This document shows, piece by piece, positions 1 through 13,688 of a DNA stretch of 64,000 bases (the stretch's first letter is position 1; each line of letters opens with the position of its first letter). The notes beneath the pieces were generated by a model, which saw only the letters and a list, made by a program, of their open reading frames with translations, was not told where the DNA came from and ran no database searches. The DNA comes from Caenorhabditis remanei (Eukaryota; Nematoda; Chromadorea; Rhabditida; Rhabditidae), in assembly GCF_010183535.1 (NCBI RefSeq), contig NC_071333.1, forward strand, positions 16,428,587 through 16,492,586, given 5' to 3'. The translations under genes and the position numbers were made by a program.

Positions 1-825
1 AAGAGTTGCTCGTTATGTATGTCTATGATGTTTTCAAAATGAAAATTGGAAAGGAAACGACACTCATATTTGGAGCACTTCTACTCAAAAGAAGTTGGGA
101 AAGAAAAGTTGGAAGAATAATGCGATTTTCGAAAAAATAGGTGGTCGTTAAACCCATCGAAAGAGAAGAAAAGAGTATGAGAATTGAAAAAGATAGGCTG
201 TTTCGTGTTTATTTTTGGTCGACTTTTATGCAAATCATCTTTTCTGTTTTCGTGTCCCAACTAGAAAAAAAACGGTCTCACATCGGTTTCACCTTTTGGT
301 CTGGAATTTTTCGAGAAAAAATGAATTTGAATAATCGATTATTGACTGGAACTAGATAACTATATGACCACTGACTGCTGCTGCTTGAACGGTTGCTACC
401 TGATGTTATGATCTATAACCATTACAACTCCAAAATTAAAGAATTTGTATTTTGAAACCAAACGGATTTGCATTCTTTATTTACCAATACTCTTTTTCTA
501 CTCCCTGATCAAAAATACCCTGCCAGCAGAAAAGCAATCAGGGTTAACTACAAATTCTAATAGAGCTTCTATTTATCCCTTGACTATATGACTTCCGAAG
601 AATAAAGGACCATTGACACCTTGGAATGCGAAAAAAAAAACTTTTTAATGTTCTCACGCCGTTCGGAAAAAAGAGGAAAATAGAAAGAAGCCTGATTCGC
701 AGAGGTCTAAATCTAAAAATAAATTGTATGTGTGCTCTTCTCTTTTTTTTTGTCTTTCGATTCGTTTGATGTTGTCAATGGAGATGAGACGTCGTCACGG
801 TTTCATGAAAAATTGGGAAACTCAC

Positions 826-909
826 TTTTTTCGCGTTTCGGTTGTTCTGCTCCTCGTATGGTGGTGGAGGGCGACGGGGGCTGTAGGAAGGTGGCGGTGA
901 TTCTGGCAT
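826..909 (-). CDS. First coding exon of a left-edge gene (Pro-rich N-terminus)
   Basis: Only the first coding exon lies in the window. An ATG at 909-907 opens 28 codons (MPESPPPSYSPRRPPPPYEE, then QNNRNAKK) that end exactly at a GTGAGT donor (reverse of 820-825). A TTTTCAG acceptor lies 12 nt upstream of the ATG, so this is either the second exon of a cis-spliced leader or a trans-splice acceptor; no upstream coding exon is needed. The protein start carries a PPPPYEE segment that contains a PPxY motif, the class bound by WW domains. The following intron is longer than 800 bp and leaves the window, so the rest of the product and its function cannot be judged. The exon is phase 0 and has no signal peptide. 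Bases 1-825 hold only intron sequence, with nothing else I can support. Confidence 0.6.
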
Positions 910-3900
910 AGTTTATTAGTTCTGAAAATATAAGTTATTATAAATCAACGTAGAGAGATCAAGGATTATGAAAAAGAAGGAAGGAACAAAATTATATAAA
1001 GCGAATAAGTTGAACAAGGAGAGAGACGCTGAGTTCGAAATAAGCTACAGTAATCTTGTAAGCTTCAGCATCTTTTGTGAAGGTTCTCCAATTTTGAAAA
1101 CTTTCAGATTCCCAGTAAGTTTTTTTCCCCGTTTTTTTTCATCCAATTCGGAAAAAATAGGAAATGATCTTCTGTGTCCACTTTGACTAAACGTGATTGC
1201 CGTAGCGGTCTTCTCTCCATTTTTTTCCTTTTCTCTCTCTCCCCTATTATTTGCATATTTCGAGCGTCTTTTCGCCTTTTCCGGATTTAAAAAGGGAAAA
1301 AGACGAGTGTACATGAATAAGAGCGTGTATATCGATGATGACTAAATAAAATAACAATAATAATATTCGCATGTGAATTGAAATGGTTTTTCTATTATTA
1401 TTATTGGAAAGGGTCATTGCTACAGTATTACTGAGAAAACGAAAAAAGCTGAAAGAAAGGAATAACATTCGCGAGACAGATTTTATCTTACTGGTTGAAA
1501 TGGAATGGCAAGAAAAGGACAAAGAAGGAGGAGTGAAAAGGAAACAAAGGAAAGGGACCAGCGAACAATTAAGGGCGTAATAGATCGGTTCCGATTGCAC
1601 ATATGCCGTGTCGCTCAGTCACTAAACACCAAACGTCTCCATTTCCTGTCTGTCATTTTCACTCTTTGACACCAACAAGTGGGATGCAAGAAAAGAGGAC
1701 CCATGAGAAAGGAAAGAAAGAAAAAAAACGGAAAAAATTTTTTTTATTTAAAAACGAGAAAACCCTAAGAGATCGTGTTCCTCTAGAATGTTCAAGGTTC
1801 AGGTTGACCGCTATAATCATGAGGAGCTCATGCAACACGAAACTTGAGTTGTTAGGATAGGTGAGACACCCCAAATCCTTGTAGGTCAAAAATAGGGAAA
1901 GTTTTGGACATGACACAATGTCCACGGGAAAGGGAAAATGAAGAGTTAATTGAACCGCTCCACTTATTTTTCGTTCCCGCCACAGACCTCTTTCCCAAAT
2001 TTCTACCAGTTTCTCAAATGCTGAAGCTGTCAACAAGTGTGAGCAAAAGTGTTCTGATTCAATTTTCAATTTTCTTTGGTTAGAAAGCGAAAGCAAGAAT
2101 AGAATAATCGAATTGACTCTCCCGAGAAGAAAAGGCATTGGAGGTCAAGAAATTATCCTTCCCTCCTCTGGACTTGTGCCAGCCGGTTAGTTCTCCATTC
2201 TCAAATGCACAATGAGCTTTTTCGCAAACAATCGAATAGGTGTGAAAAAAAAACCGCAAAGTGCTGATTGATGGTGCTCATGGATACATACTGTTGGCTT
2301 GAAACCAGTCAAGCACTGAATAGAGAAGAATAGAATAAGAATAAAAGATTTTTGTACAAATCTGTATATGTACTGACATTCTGAGTCATGCCATTTTTTT
2401 TTTGCTGCTTCCTCCACCCAAGTAGGAATACGTAGACACTGACTGACTAATACATTTATTACACCCCTTTTGCGCCGGGGGGTTCTCCTACACCCAGGCG
2501 GTGAGACGATACACACGATTAGGCAGAAGCTTTCCGAAATTGAGAAGAATGGTGTCTCGGGATGGGTATTGCCTTAGAACCGTTGTTGTTATGTGTATGT
2601 GAACTCATTCAGCATTCATTTCGATTTCAATGAAAACTGTTTGAATGACCGGAGAAAATGGGTATGAGACTACATACAGTTGTCTGTAGAAGCTAAGACA
2701 TCAGTGAACACTGTATAGTATGATACAGTATGCTTCTTCTACAGTACCGGTCAAATAAAAGATCTCACGCTGATCTCTGTTTCAGAAGATATTATATTTT
2801 TCTTAACGGGCACTCCTTAGAGATTTATAGTAATATTAATTGGACATTTCAAAAACCGCTTAATTTTGCACTGAAATAAGTCGATTTGTAGATACGTAAC
2901 TTGCTAGGAAAAAAAAGTTGCTAACTACAAAAATGGAGTTCTACTCTTGGTCTGTTTGATTCAAAAAAAAGTTATTTTAGGGAATAGTTAGTTTTACCAT
3001 GATGCTCTTTAAGTTGAGCATTTTCAACTGAAAAAGGCAAAATATGATATCTCTTTGGCCGGTGCTGTATGTTTTAAGCACTATTCTTCACATTAAGCTC
3101 TTGGAAAAAAATAGAACAAAAAACCATCTTACATCATTCATGCTATCTTTTTCCAAAGGTCAGTTCTCAATTGTAATTCTATCCTTTTTTCAGGAAAAAA
3201 GTGACGTAAGTGAGTTTATGTCATCAAAACCTAGAATAATAAACAAACGTTTTTGTTAGAATGCTAAATTTGAGACTTGAGACCGAAATTCTATGATTTG
3301 TAGGGAAAAATAAAAATTCTGAGATTAAGCTCTGGATAACATTCAGATAATCAAATTTAGTCATAATTACATCAGGAAATCTTACAGCAACAACCTGACA
3401 AAGACGTACTTCCACGTGAAGATCAAATCTTGACAAAAGATGGTTGCCGCCTTCCTTTCACCAGCTCAAGAGTGCTCCCTTGTTATTTGTGGCCACTGTT
3501 TTGCCCTACGGCAGAATGGTGCGGAGTAGAAAAGAGCGCAAATACAAATGGAAAGTATCTCATCCAACTACTTTTACCATCACGCGCATTCTACCGGGGA
3601 GTATACCGTTTCACGCAGAAAAGTATTGTCGATGGGGGCTTCCTATTTGTATTTTGTAAGTTTGTGGGTAACAAGAAGGGTATAAGAGTGTGACTTGAAA
3701 AGTATAGGGCACATGTAAATAAGTCTATTGGGTTTCATTGATGACGTAGGTTAGAAAAAACTGATTCAATACTTCAGATGATTTGTATAGAACTGTGAAG
3801 TGGGGGTCATCTTGTGAAAAACACTTATGAGCCAAGTGTTATTGATTATGATCTGGTTATCTTAAGGCGGCACCATTGAGATCCATGTTTTTCCCTCATT

Positions 3901-6900
3901 TCCATGGAGTCATAAAGTCTTCTCATGAAATCTGCATTTATGTTTTTATTACCACTCCTAAGAGGTCCAACCACCTGCCGCACCGGCAGCTGGTAGCAAT
4001 GAGAAAACCAAAACCAAATGGATACTTTCGGAACAAAGAAGACGGCTCGAGAATAATGTGACATAGAAAAATCGAGGTGTTGAAGGTCGGCATAAGACAA
4101 TTTTTGAAACGAGAAGAAATGTTTGATCCTCTCGAGTGGCAGGTTCATCAAATTCATTAAATTGAGCGGGCGATCAGGGTTAAGTGGTCAAACGGAACAG
4201 ATTGATTGAAGAAAAACGGAAAAGGAAAAGGGAAGTGAAGAAAAAGTCGAGAAATGTCATAAAAAGAGATAGATGATGGATAGGAAAAGGTGAGAAAATG
4301 GAGAAGGGTCACTTTATTAGAACTTTTTAGGTTCAAAATGAGATCAGGTCAAAAATCAAAGCGTAGGAAGTTCCGGCCTACAAAACGATTTTAATTCGGA
4401 AGTTATGATAATGAAAATTTTCAATTTCCAGTTTGTTTACCGATTGCAAAAGGACTAAAATATAAACAGGAAGATTCTGGAATAGTGATACAGATTTTAA
4501 GTTTATATAACAGAAGAATCAAATTTCACTTTTTTCGTAATCAGAATCAGACGTCACACGCCTAGAGGTTGTGTTCTTCTAAATAACAAGAACCCATCAA
4601 CCCGTGTCAAATTTGTTTGGCATCAAGGAAGAAAAAGGAAACATTGGAAACATTAGCGTCTTGAATCCTCTTGAGATTTACTAATCCGCATTCTACTATG
4701 CCGTCGTCATTGTCCCTCCTACCGTATTCATGAACACAGCTGCCCTTCTGTCCGTTTTTGTCATCTGTCCTCCAACGGACTAATACATTAACTAACTGAT
4801 CCGAACCAGTTGAATAACAACATGAATAGTAAAATGATATATCTTGGAAAAAGGAAATGAAATACGTCGAATTTCGAGAAAAAAGTAGTTCGCGAGACCT
4901 ATTCACACAACAATGAAATGGTAGGCGGAATATGGAATACAGAAAAGATGAATGGGATAGATACAGCCTTTTTTCGAATATAGAATTGGTGTTCCGTTCC
5001 TCGTTAGGTTAGCAGGTCATAATCATCTCATCAAAATGTTGAGGGCGTTTTGCAAAAAGGAAGCGGCGGGAAAAGAAAGTGAAGAAAAAGAAAAAGCGAT
5101 TCTTTAGTAGCCTCTGATCCGAATTCAGCCATATTTTGTTTGCACTTCTACTCGTGCCCATCGTACTTCAAACAACCCCGAGGCCCTAAGTTTAGTTACT
5201 TTACCTTGCCATCCTTTTCAATTGAAAGAAAAAATAAAGAGAAAAATTCGAAAAGCGTTCTTCTACGTGTTTGTATAGGTTTTAAGTTTATGGTAGTTTA
5301 ACACTACAACTGTTCTAAGAAACAAATCACAATTCAAATAATTCAAAACCAAAGTTTCAAAAAATGTAGTGGTCTTTATAAATATCCACTCCTGAACATG
5401 CATTTCCGACCATTTGCCTCTTATGAACAGGAGCAAACTTAAGAAAAAGGGAAAGACAAAAAATGCGGTGTTCTTCACTTATCCACTTGATGATTATAAG
5501 CCATTGTGTTCCGTTATGTCTAAAAGGGAACGGCAAAAAAGCACTGTAAGCGCTAAGGAAAAAAAAGAAAAGCGAGAAGTATGGGGAAGTCCGAAAATAT
5601 CGAAAACTAGGCAATGAAATTTTAAATTGAAAAAAAGATAGTCAGGAATCAAAACTATTTTATTTACTTTTCCTAGTATTTGCTATTGCAACTCTTTCTT
5701 AGTAGTTTACTTTATTGACAAGATCACGGAGTTGGCAATCACAAAAAGTGTGATCTTCCGAAAGTTTGTGATAAGAATCTTGATAATAACAGAAATTGTA
5801 GGAATGAGGGATTGTACAAGAAAAATTATGAAATCCTACCGTACGTCTTCTAGAAAAATGGTGTTTTTCGATCCGACCTTGTTTACATCTTGACGTTGTC
5901 TTGTTTTCAGACAGACAGACCGATTCAATTTGAATTACAGGGTTGGTCAAGAAAGGTTTTCTACGAAGAAATTTCAAAACATGCATTTATGTTCTGATGA
6001 GGCAAATTTTTGGTCGTTTAAATTCATGACCGCACGAGTTAGCTCTAAACAAAACCCTGAAAACTCATGATTGGAAAAAAAACCAAAAAAATGCACATGG
6101 CAGATGAAACAGAAACTGGAGGAATATGATTTGAAATTCAGGTTGTCATAGAAATGAAATTGGTTTTTTCCATCAAAACCACTCTCAAAAACACAACGGA
6201 TAACTCAATCCTATCGAAAGTTTGGTTCCTGGTCTCCGAGTGTAGCCCCCTGCAACATAGCGTAAACTGAGGAGAGCAATTGAGTAACAAACAGATGATT
6301 AGTGATAAGCAATCTGTCAGCTGAATCGGAAAAAAGAAAAAAAACGTGGAGAAGAGAAATAGGTGTGTGTTGATGTGCAGTTGCAATTGCGGTCTAGCTT
6401 TTTTCCATCATATCTCTTCTTTCGACCCTATCATTTTAAAAATATTGGCACAAAGATTTGTAATGCAACCCCTCAAAAATTTGATTGAATGTTCATACAC
6501 GTGACCGCAGAAAAGTGCACATTGAAAACATTCATGTTATTGTTATCATTTGGATTTGATGAATGAATGTCTTAACAAATAAACAACTATCTTACCTAGG
6601 TGTAACTAGAATCTTTGCAAGAGATGTCAACTAGGAGCAAACAAGATACAAATTGAAAGAGAAATAAAGTGTGATCTGATGAAATAAAAAGTACCCGAAG
6701 AATGTTATAGAAAATGAAAAAAGTTTGATGATGGAAGCGAGGAGCGGTCTAAAGCAAATGATAAAGTTTGCCAGTGGCAAATTGTACCGGATTTCTGATT
6801 TGCTTTTCACTTCTTTTTGTCATTTCTCGAAAATGTTCACTCATTTCATTCCATTCTTTCTTAATTAACACTTTGTGGTCGGAGGAGGATGAAACGATAA

Positions 6901-8523
6901 TGACTTCTGGGTGGAATGGCATTTTTAGGAAAAAAGAGATATAAACCGGAGGAGGAAAGCTGCAAAGACGAATTCTTGGATAGGGAAACATGAAACAGGA
7001 GTACCGAAAAAAAAGAAAAAACTGAAGACTGAAAATAAGACGAAAAAAAACAAAATGATGAATTTTTTATGAAGTTCGTGTTGTTTCTTTACTCAAGTTT
7101 TTTTGATCTCTTAGTTGATCCTTCAGAAAAGAAGAAAACAACAAGTTCATTATTTCAACAAATAAAGTTTCTTACTCAAAGAAAAGTTACCGGCTGATCA
7201 AGATCACCGTGAAAAATTGAAATCAGTTCTAGAATAACTGAAAATTAATGACCATGAAATTATTTGAAAAATTGGATCAGAAATACTTGATCTAATTACC
7301 CTTACTGTAAATTGATAGTATTTTCTGACTGTGAGTTGAGTCAAAATCAATTTGATTTGAAATTATAACAAATTCTAAGACTGTATACATCAAATAACAT
7401 AAAATACCAACATTATATATAGATGAATCACCATAACTACAGCAGGACAATTGAAAAGATAGTACGATTATATACTCTGCTTTCTCTCCACCTTTTTTCT
7501 TAAGTCTTCTCTTTTCAGGGTTGCGATTTACTTTCTTCACACGCACGCACAAAATTGAAAACGGGACATTGTAAAAGAAGAAAAGAGGAAGCATAATAAA
7601 TCCAAATCCCTCTTGAAAGTCTACAGTCTAAGCTGAAGGTATGAAACAAGTTGGACATGAAAGGGAAGAAGAGTCGGCGGTGGTGGGATGTTTGTAAGCA
7701 TAATCGTATTGGTTTCAATAACAAACATTGAGAAGGTGAGGATGACGAAGAAACAAGATAGATGTGTCAACAATTCAAAGAAAATCAGAAGCAGAAGGAG
7801 GATATTCCTTCAAAATCTTATGCTTTTATTCTTTGTTTTGTAGATCAAAGGTTCGATCCAATTCTTTGTGAAAATGAAAAACTGTAATGTTGTACTTTTT
7901 GGACTGCATGTTTCAAAAAACATTTTTCTCCAATATCCGGAAAGCTGAGAGCAGGAAATAGAAATAGAAATAGACATTAGATCACAAGTACAAAGCTCAA
8001 TTTTGACGAAAAAACGTAGATCTGGTACCTACATATTACAGTTTTGAAAATTATGGTTGTCCCCTGATACAAATGGAAAAACATTAATATCGGAATTTTC
8101 TACCAAAGAGAAATAAACTAAGCCGTTCGTTAGCCAGCCGACCAGCCAGCCAGACTGATATGAAAAGAATATGATACAGACTGTTGTGATAATTCTCCAT
8201 CCCCTCCCCTCCGTCTGTCCTCTACATCTTTTCCTGGCTTTTCTGGTTTTTATACCCATTACAATTTCATTATATCATTCGTTCCTTATCTTTCCGACTT
8301 CTTCTTTTTTTTAGACCATATGGTGTCTTCATTCTGTATTCGAATTCGATTTTGTGTTTAGAAACCAGCTTTTTCTCAGATCCAGAAAAAACGTTTTATG
8401 AAAAATGATAATTAACAATGATCTACCGATACGAATAGTTGTGGAACCTACTGTTCCGTACATGTTCAGCAACCCGTAACAATTATAAGATTGGTTTGAC
8501 AAACACAGATTAAATCCAAATTT
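910..8523. other. 7.6-kb gene-free stretch
   Basis: Six-frame reading shows only short, low-complexity open frames (runs of K, S and F from homopurine/homopyrimidine tracts). None has paired splice signals, a signal peptide I would trust, or a family motif. The stretch lies between the 3' end of the kinase gene and the start of the left-edge minus-strand gene, so it probably contains the latter's promoter. A short imperfect hairpin at about 2687-2748 pairs TGTAGAAGC-like and GCTTCTTCTACA-like sequence. No tRNA was seen. Confidence 0.6.
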
Positions 8524-11500
8524 CTACACATTGTCGCATTGTTCTGATGGATCCTTTTGATTAGTGAAATGTTTCGGTATCAGATATCCATAGTTTTCAG
8601 TTGCGTTCTCCAACATTTGTGCGAGCACTGCACATGTTTGTTGGAATGCCGGACGATCGTCGGGGAGCTCTTGCCAACAAGATCTCATCACGTCGTATCT
8701 GCAAAAAAAGTTTGTGGATTAGGATTATGACATTATTATTTTACTTACATCTCATCCGGACAGTATTCCGGTTTCAATAATCGCTTTCCAGAGCGATGAG
8801 TTTGAAGGAGCTCCGTCGTTTGCACCTCACCATATGGAACCTCACCGAGAGAAAATAGTTCCCATAGTAGAACTCCGTAGGACCACCTGAAACGAATTTT
8901 TACAAAAATTTTGTTCTGGCTGAATTCAAAAAGTAACTTACACATCACTTTTGAAAGAGTACTCATATGATGACAATGATTCAGGAGCCATCCATTTCAA
9001 AGGAAGACGTCCCCCTCTTGCAGTATACAAAAGTGAATCTGTCAGCCTGCACAATCCGAAATCCCCAATTTTGCACGTGTTGGATGAGTCAACAAGTACG
9101 TTACGAGCGGCAATGTCACGGTGAATGCATCCGATGTTGTTGAGGTACTCCTAAAACGAAAACTGTGCTGAATACAAAATACTGAACACAAAATATAAAA
9201 CTTGTGCCCTTCAACTCACCAAACCATTACTAATCTGCCATGAGAACATCAGCAAGTCTTTGATTTTTAAACCGTCTGGGGATATAGATGGACCCTGAAA
9301 ACATTTTATAGATTTATTAATTTAATGAGGGCACTTACATCCATAATTTCTTGTTTTCTATTTCGAATCATATGCAACAGATCTCCATGTTCACAAAACT
9401 CCACCAGCAAGTACGGCGATTTTCGATCAGCCACAAAGCCCAGCATAGAAACTAGATGGGGATGGTAGGCCAGTGACTTCATGAAGTTTATTTCCTGTAA
9501 TAACAAAAACACATCGAACATGTACTTTTTTGGTGGGTGACGCACCTGCATGAAATCTGATCTAGCTGCATCATCAGCAAAACTTGGAAGCATCTTCACG
9601 GCTACAGGACAATCCCTCAATTGTTGAGTTCTTTGACCTGGATGGATAGTGGAAACCGGCGCTTCTCCGTTAATTTTTCCTTTGAACACGTTACAAAATG
9701 CACCACTTCCAAGTTTTTTCGAGTAGTTGATCTCCAAATTGTTTCTGTCCAGCAGCCATGGGTCGTGTCTAGAAAACATTTTTTGTGGTGTACACAATTT
9801 TGATGATTTTACTATAGAACACCACTTCCATAAATGATACCGGTTAGTACAGTGACACTGATGTGTATTTTTTTTGGTTTTGTGTTTTTCGAAGAAATGG
9901 TCACCACGTAAAAGTAATAAATGAGCCGTGTCATTTGTGTGACTCACAGGTGTTTTTTAGGTGTTTGAATTTTCAAAAGTTTTTTTGATTCTTTTTACAA
10001 AGCTGGTCCCTTTTACGGGTGAATACCTCCTACAAACCAAACCACTTACATCGAATAGGCCGGACTATCTAATTGTGTCTCATAATCATTTCCTTTCTTT
10101 GTAGTGAATGGCATTGGGAATGGATTCCTATTCTGCCGTCTTCTTTTCCTGCACCAGAAAAATATGAATACTGCGAGAGCACAAGCAATTATTCCAAGTG
10201 GGATACCGAGACCCAATCCAAGGGCGACTGCATTGACACCACCGCCTTGTTCACTGTATTTGTGGTCACCTCCGTAATATGGATCATAGTATTGAGGAGT
10301 AGTGGGCTGAAATTTTGATATTTAGGTATTTAGGCTATCGGAGAAAACGTATTTTATTTATTTATAGTTTTGATGATTTTTTTGGTGTGTCCATCATACG
10401 AAAAAAATAAAAAACAAACATTGACTTCACAAACAAAATACGATTTTTGGATGGACTTAGATTTTGAGACATTTGAGACAAACTCACCCTCCACCAGGTT
10501 TCCTCAGCATGTTTAGTCATTTTTTTAAATTTGCAGGGGAACTTGATCAAAGTTACGGAAAAAAGTGATTGGGAAAAAGAAATGGGATTAAAAAAAGAGG
10601 TAGACAAATTTGAGGGAGAAGAACGCTCACGATGATGATTCAGTGCCCGGTGGGGGGGGGGGGGGGTCTCGTCCCTGATAGTTATTTGTTCAATTCTCGT
10701 AAGTTCTAATGCCGAATGTCAACCAAAACGACGGGTTGGTTTTTTTCTCTCTCTTTTTCGGTCTGTGTTAAATGTTGAAAGAAAAGGAAGCGGCGTTTTG
10801 AAGTTTCAAAATGTTTCGGGTTGAAGGAGAGCGGGCAAGCAGGTGGTAAAGGGTAAATATGATGAGTTGAGTTAAGGAGCAAAGTTAAATTGAGAAAACT
10901 CACCTTATGGTGTGGTGGGTAAGGAGGATCATGTGGTGGATGATGTGGAGGCTCGAGAGGATGAAGGAGAAGCTTGAAAATTGGTAGATGCAGGGAGGTA
11001 AAACAACAACAAAAAACATTCGAAATGAAACATGCTGATGTGAAATGCTTGCGAACGAAAAACACAATTTTAACCTTCAACGTCTAAAATCACTATTCCC
11101 AAAAAAATTCCCAAAATCAAAGAAGCAGAAAATAAGAAAAATGAAAAACCGTACACGATCAGGCGGAAGCGTTGGATATGGCGGTGGTGTCCAACTGTTC
11201 TGCTGATATGGATTATTATATGCATTTGGATATTGTGCTCTTGGCTGCGGTGTCGGCGGCGGCGGGTCTACTCCATTTATTGTGTCTATGGTATCCTTCA
11301 CGTTGTTCAATGCTTGTTGAGATAGGTTTGTGATCTGAAAATACCATTTACCGGAAGTCTCCCCGAAAACTGTTTCAATGAACTCGGCAGACATAGAAAA
11401 AAAAGTCGAGAACAAAAAACACCATGCCGATGCGCAGATAGAAAAAAAAATAGACAGAAAAAATTTCGTGGGGATATATACAAAGGATATTTTGTTGTTA

Positions 11501-11848
11501 AACTTCACTTACCGTTTCCAAGTACCTGATGTCTGAAGGGCTGAGATAATTTGCGTTTCCTGCATTGTTGTTGTTATTATTATTATTTCTAGTGGTACGG
11601 AAATCGGTTTGGGTCCCCGCTTCCATAGTTGAAGGCTGTGGAGTCCACGGGGAGAATTTCTTAAAGGAAAAAAAAAACAAAATACAGTAATCCAGCAAAA
11701 CAGGAAACTCAGCTGATCTGGAGCAGGAACTCACCGATTTATGGGCCGACCAATCTTCGCTTGAGTCGTCGGGTGCTGGCGTCGGAAAAGCCAATGTGGA
11801 TACAAGAGCGGCTGAGGAGGCGAGATATGTTAAACATTGATGTGTCAT
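8524..11848 (-). CDS. kin-9: Receptor-type tyrosine kinase with small Pro-rich ectodomain
   Basis: Eleven exons join in frame to 580 residues: 11735-11848, 11513-11659, 11155-11334, 10904-10972, 10050-10306, 9546-9768, 9339-9494, 9220-9294, 8942-9150, 8749-8886, 8524-8698. Residues 1-20 look like a signal peptide. The ectodomain (about 21-193) is short and low-complexity: an Asn run (from an AAT repeat), then Pro/Tyr- and His/Pro-rich segments. The single membrane segment is about 194-222, followed by RKRRR. The kinase domain (about 267-560) has [16 protein letters not shown] (Lys314), HRDIAARN (417-424), DFG (437-439), WMAPES and [10 protein letters not shown], so it should be an active tyrosine kinase. 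The glycine loop has Cys281 where Gly is usual. Exon 3 uses a GTACGG donor, chosen because it keeps the frame; a GTGTAC donor two bases earlier breaks it. The symbol kin-9 (cosmid gene F08F1.1) is from memory and less certain than the function. The ligand is unknown. Confidence 0.85.
10652..10666. repeat. G15 homopolymer in a kinase-gene intron
   Basis: Fifteen consecutive G on the plus strand (poly-C on the transcribed sense). It lies in the 10307-10903 intron of the kinase gene. A flanking GGGACGAG to ATCATCATC stretch looks like an exon with splice ends, but reads into a stop. Confidence 0.85.
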
Positions 11849-13688
11849 CCGGGCGCACGGCTCCTCCTTACGCTATTTCTGAATATGTATGTTGATAGCA
11901 ATAGTTTTTGAACGCATATGAAGAAAACAAGGTTTAGCTTACATGGAAGAAGGGATGGGTGGGAAAGTTTTTAATTTTTTTTCAATGTGTGCGCGATCTT
12001 TTGACAGTTGAGCAGAACAGAACCAAATTAAAAAAAAGTTTTTTTTTATAAAGTATCATGCATTCTAAAATACACTAACATAGAGGAATAGCAAAAACAA
12101 TATTGATTAAAAAATAACTGTAATACGGAAAAAATTTCAGAAACTTCGAACTACGAAATACAAAAACTTCTTTCTACCACTCGACCGTTTGAAAATAATT
12201 TAATGGATGGATAATCTGGTCGTCACCTGTCCCTTTTCGATGGGCGTACATCATCATCACCAAACAGTTATGAGAACAAAAATCTGCCGGCAGAGAACAA
12301 AATAAGATCACTTTTTAAAATATGGAATATATTGGCCGGGTATTATGTAAATGTTATGGTGTAATCAGTCAGTGGCCAACTTTGACTTATTCAGTTCAAA
12401 TATATTTGTCTATTGTACAGAATGACAAAAGATGTTGGTTTTTTGGTACAGTTTGAGATAAGATAAGAACGTGCATTCTTTTGCCTAGTTTTATTGACAG
12501 GAGCAAAACAACAGAAAAACAAGATGGGTTACCCGGATTTGGCAATTTCATAGAACAATCTGTCAGGTCCATGTATGAAAAAACGAGGGAAAAGGAGAAA
12601 ACTCGTCGGAGTCAGTGGGATGTGGGCAGTGGGAGTTAAGACTGTTTGCTCAAACTTGCCGTCTTCTTCTTTTTCGCCTCACTCACTTTTTTCGCTTCTT
12701 TACCTTTCAAATTTAATGACGGCGCGTTGTGTATTAAATGGAGGAACAGGTAGAAAGAGAGAAATACGTTCGACTGTTGAACTTTTGAAATTGCACATAT
12801 TGACAGATAGATAATTTGTAGAAAACAAAGTTTTTAGAAAAAATTTGCTAGAAACATGAAGAGTTCTTTTCAAAAAAACAATAAAACTTCAGAGCTGATA
12901 AAATACTATCAAATAAGTTAAAAATGAATTCGTTGACAATTTTGGTATCGACGCATGAATGATCAGCAACAAAGTTCAATCTTTTGAATAGAGATCAATT
13001 AGAATAACTTATCGCAACAAAAAAATAAAGCAAAAAGTATCATCCGAAAAAACATTTGGAGACTTTTAACCGTTACGTTCAGTTAAAAATGAAAAAAGAA
13101 CTGACACACATTCTGTGACAATGTAGCGTGATTCCCATCGTTTTCAACTAACACATGCCGAAAATATTTTTCTGTGAGCCGCTTCTGTGTGCAACATTTT
13201 TTTTCTCTCGGAGTCTTGTAACTTTTCCCTGTTTTATTTGATCAGCTTGCATGGGAAATGTACCTTGCAAATTTAAACAAATGAAAACTTTTTAATTAAC
13301 AGTTTTTATTAACAGGACAATTGTAATATAGTCAACAAATTACAATTGTGGTCCAGTAAATTATGCAAAGATTACTTTCTTAGGCAATTTGTGTATGCCA
13401 ATTTTTTTTCACTCATTCAAAATTGGGTCGGTTGATAAAATATGGTTTTGGGTCGGGTCGGGTTTTTGGATAAGATGAGTTATTAGTTCAATTTAATCAA
13501 AAGATTATCTGAATCAAGAGGGTGCCAGTAAGGGAATGGTAGTCTGAGGGTGAGTTTCGGATAAACATTCAAAGAAAAAGAAAAAAGCGGAGAAAGAGAA
13601 AAATAGTAAAATAAATATTAGTGATTGTTTGAACTAACAAACTGAGAAACATCATAAGGAGTAGAAAGTTCCGGCGTCACACAACGTT
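11849..13688. promoter_or_regulatory. Upstream region of the kinase gene, no gene seen
   Basis: This 1.8-kb gap separates the kinase start codon from the 3' end of the small membrane-protein gene, both on the minus strand, so it should hold the kinase promoter. There is no open frame with splice signals. A small inverted repeat (AATTGTAATAT...ACAAATTACAATTGT) sits near 13317-13350. Confidence 0.4.

Noticed and set aside
1045..2138. Overlapping open frames on both strands
   Set aside because: Low-complexity Lys/Phe/Ser runs from homopurine tracts, no domain and no consistent splice structure.
3430..4157. Short overlapping frames with moderately balanced composition
   Set aside because: Two plus frames and one minus frame overlap; none has splice partners or a recognisable motif.
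9306..9947. N-terminal extension of the kinase frame ([13 protein letters not shown]...)
   Set aside because: It reads through the intron between exons 5 and 6; the spliced model with a transmembrane exon fits better.
10492..10520. Possible alternative first exon of the kinase ([10 protein letters not shown]...)
   Set aside because: The donor is good but the frame would need an initiator with no leader or acceptor; no reason to prefer it over the signal-peptide start at 11848.
10631..10674. A 44-nt exon with CTATCAG acceptor and GTGAGC donor in the kinase gene
   Set aside because: It consists mainly of the poly-C run and reaches a stop in the frame set by the preceding exon when the alternative GTGTAC donor is used.
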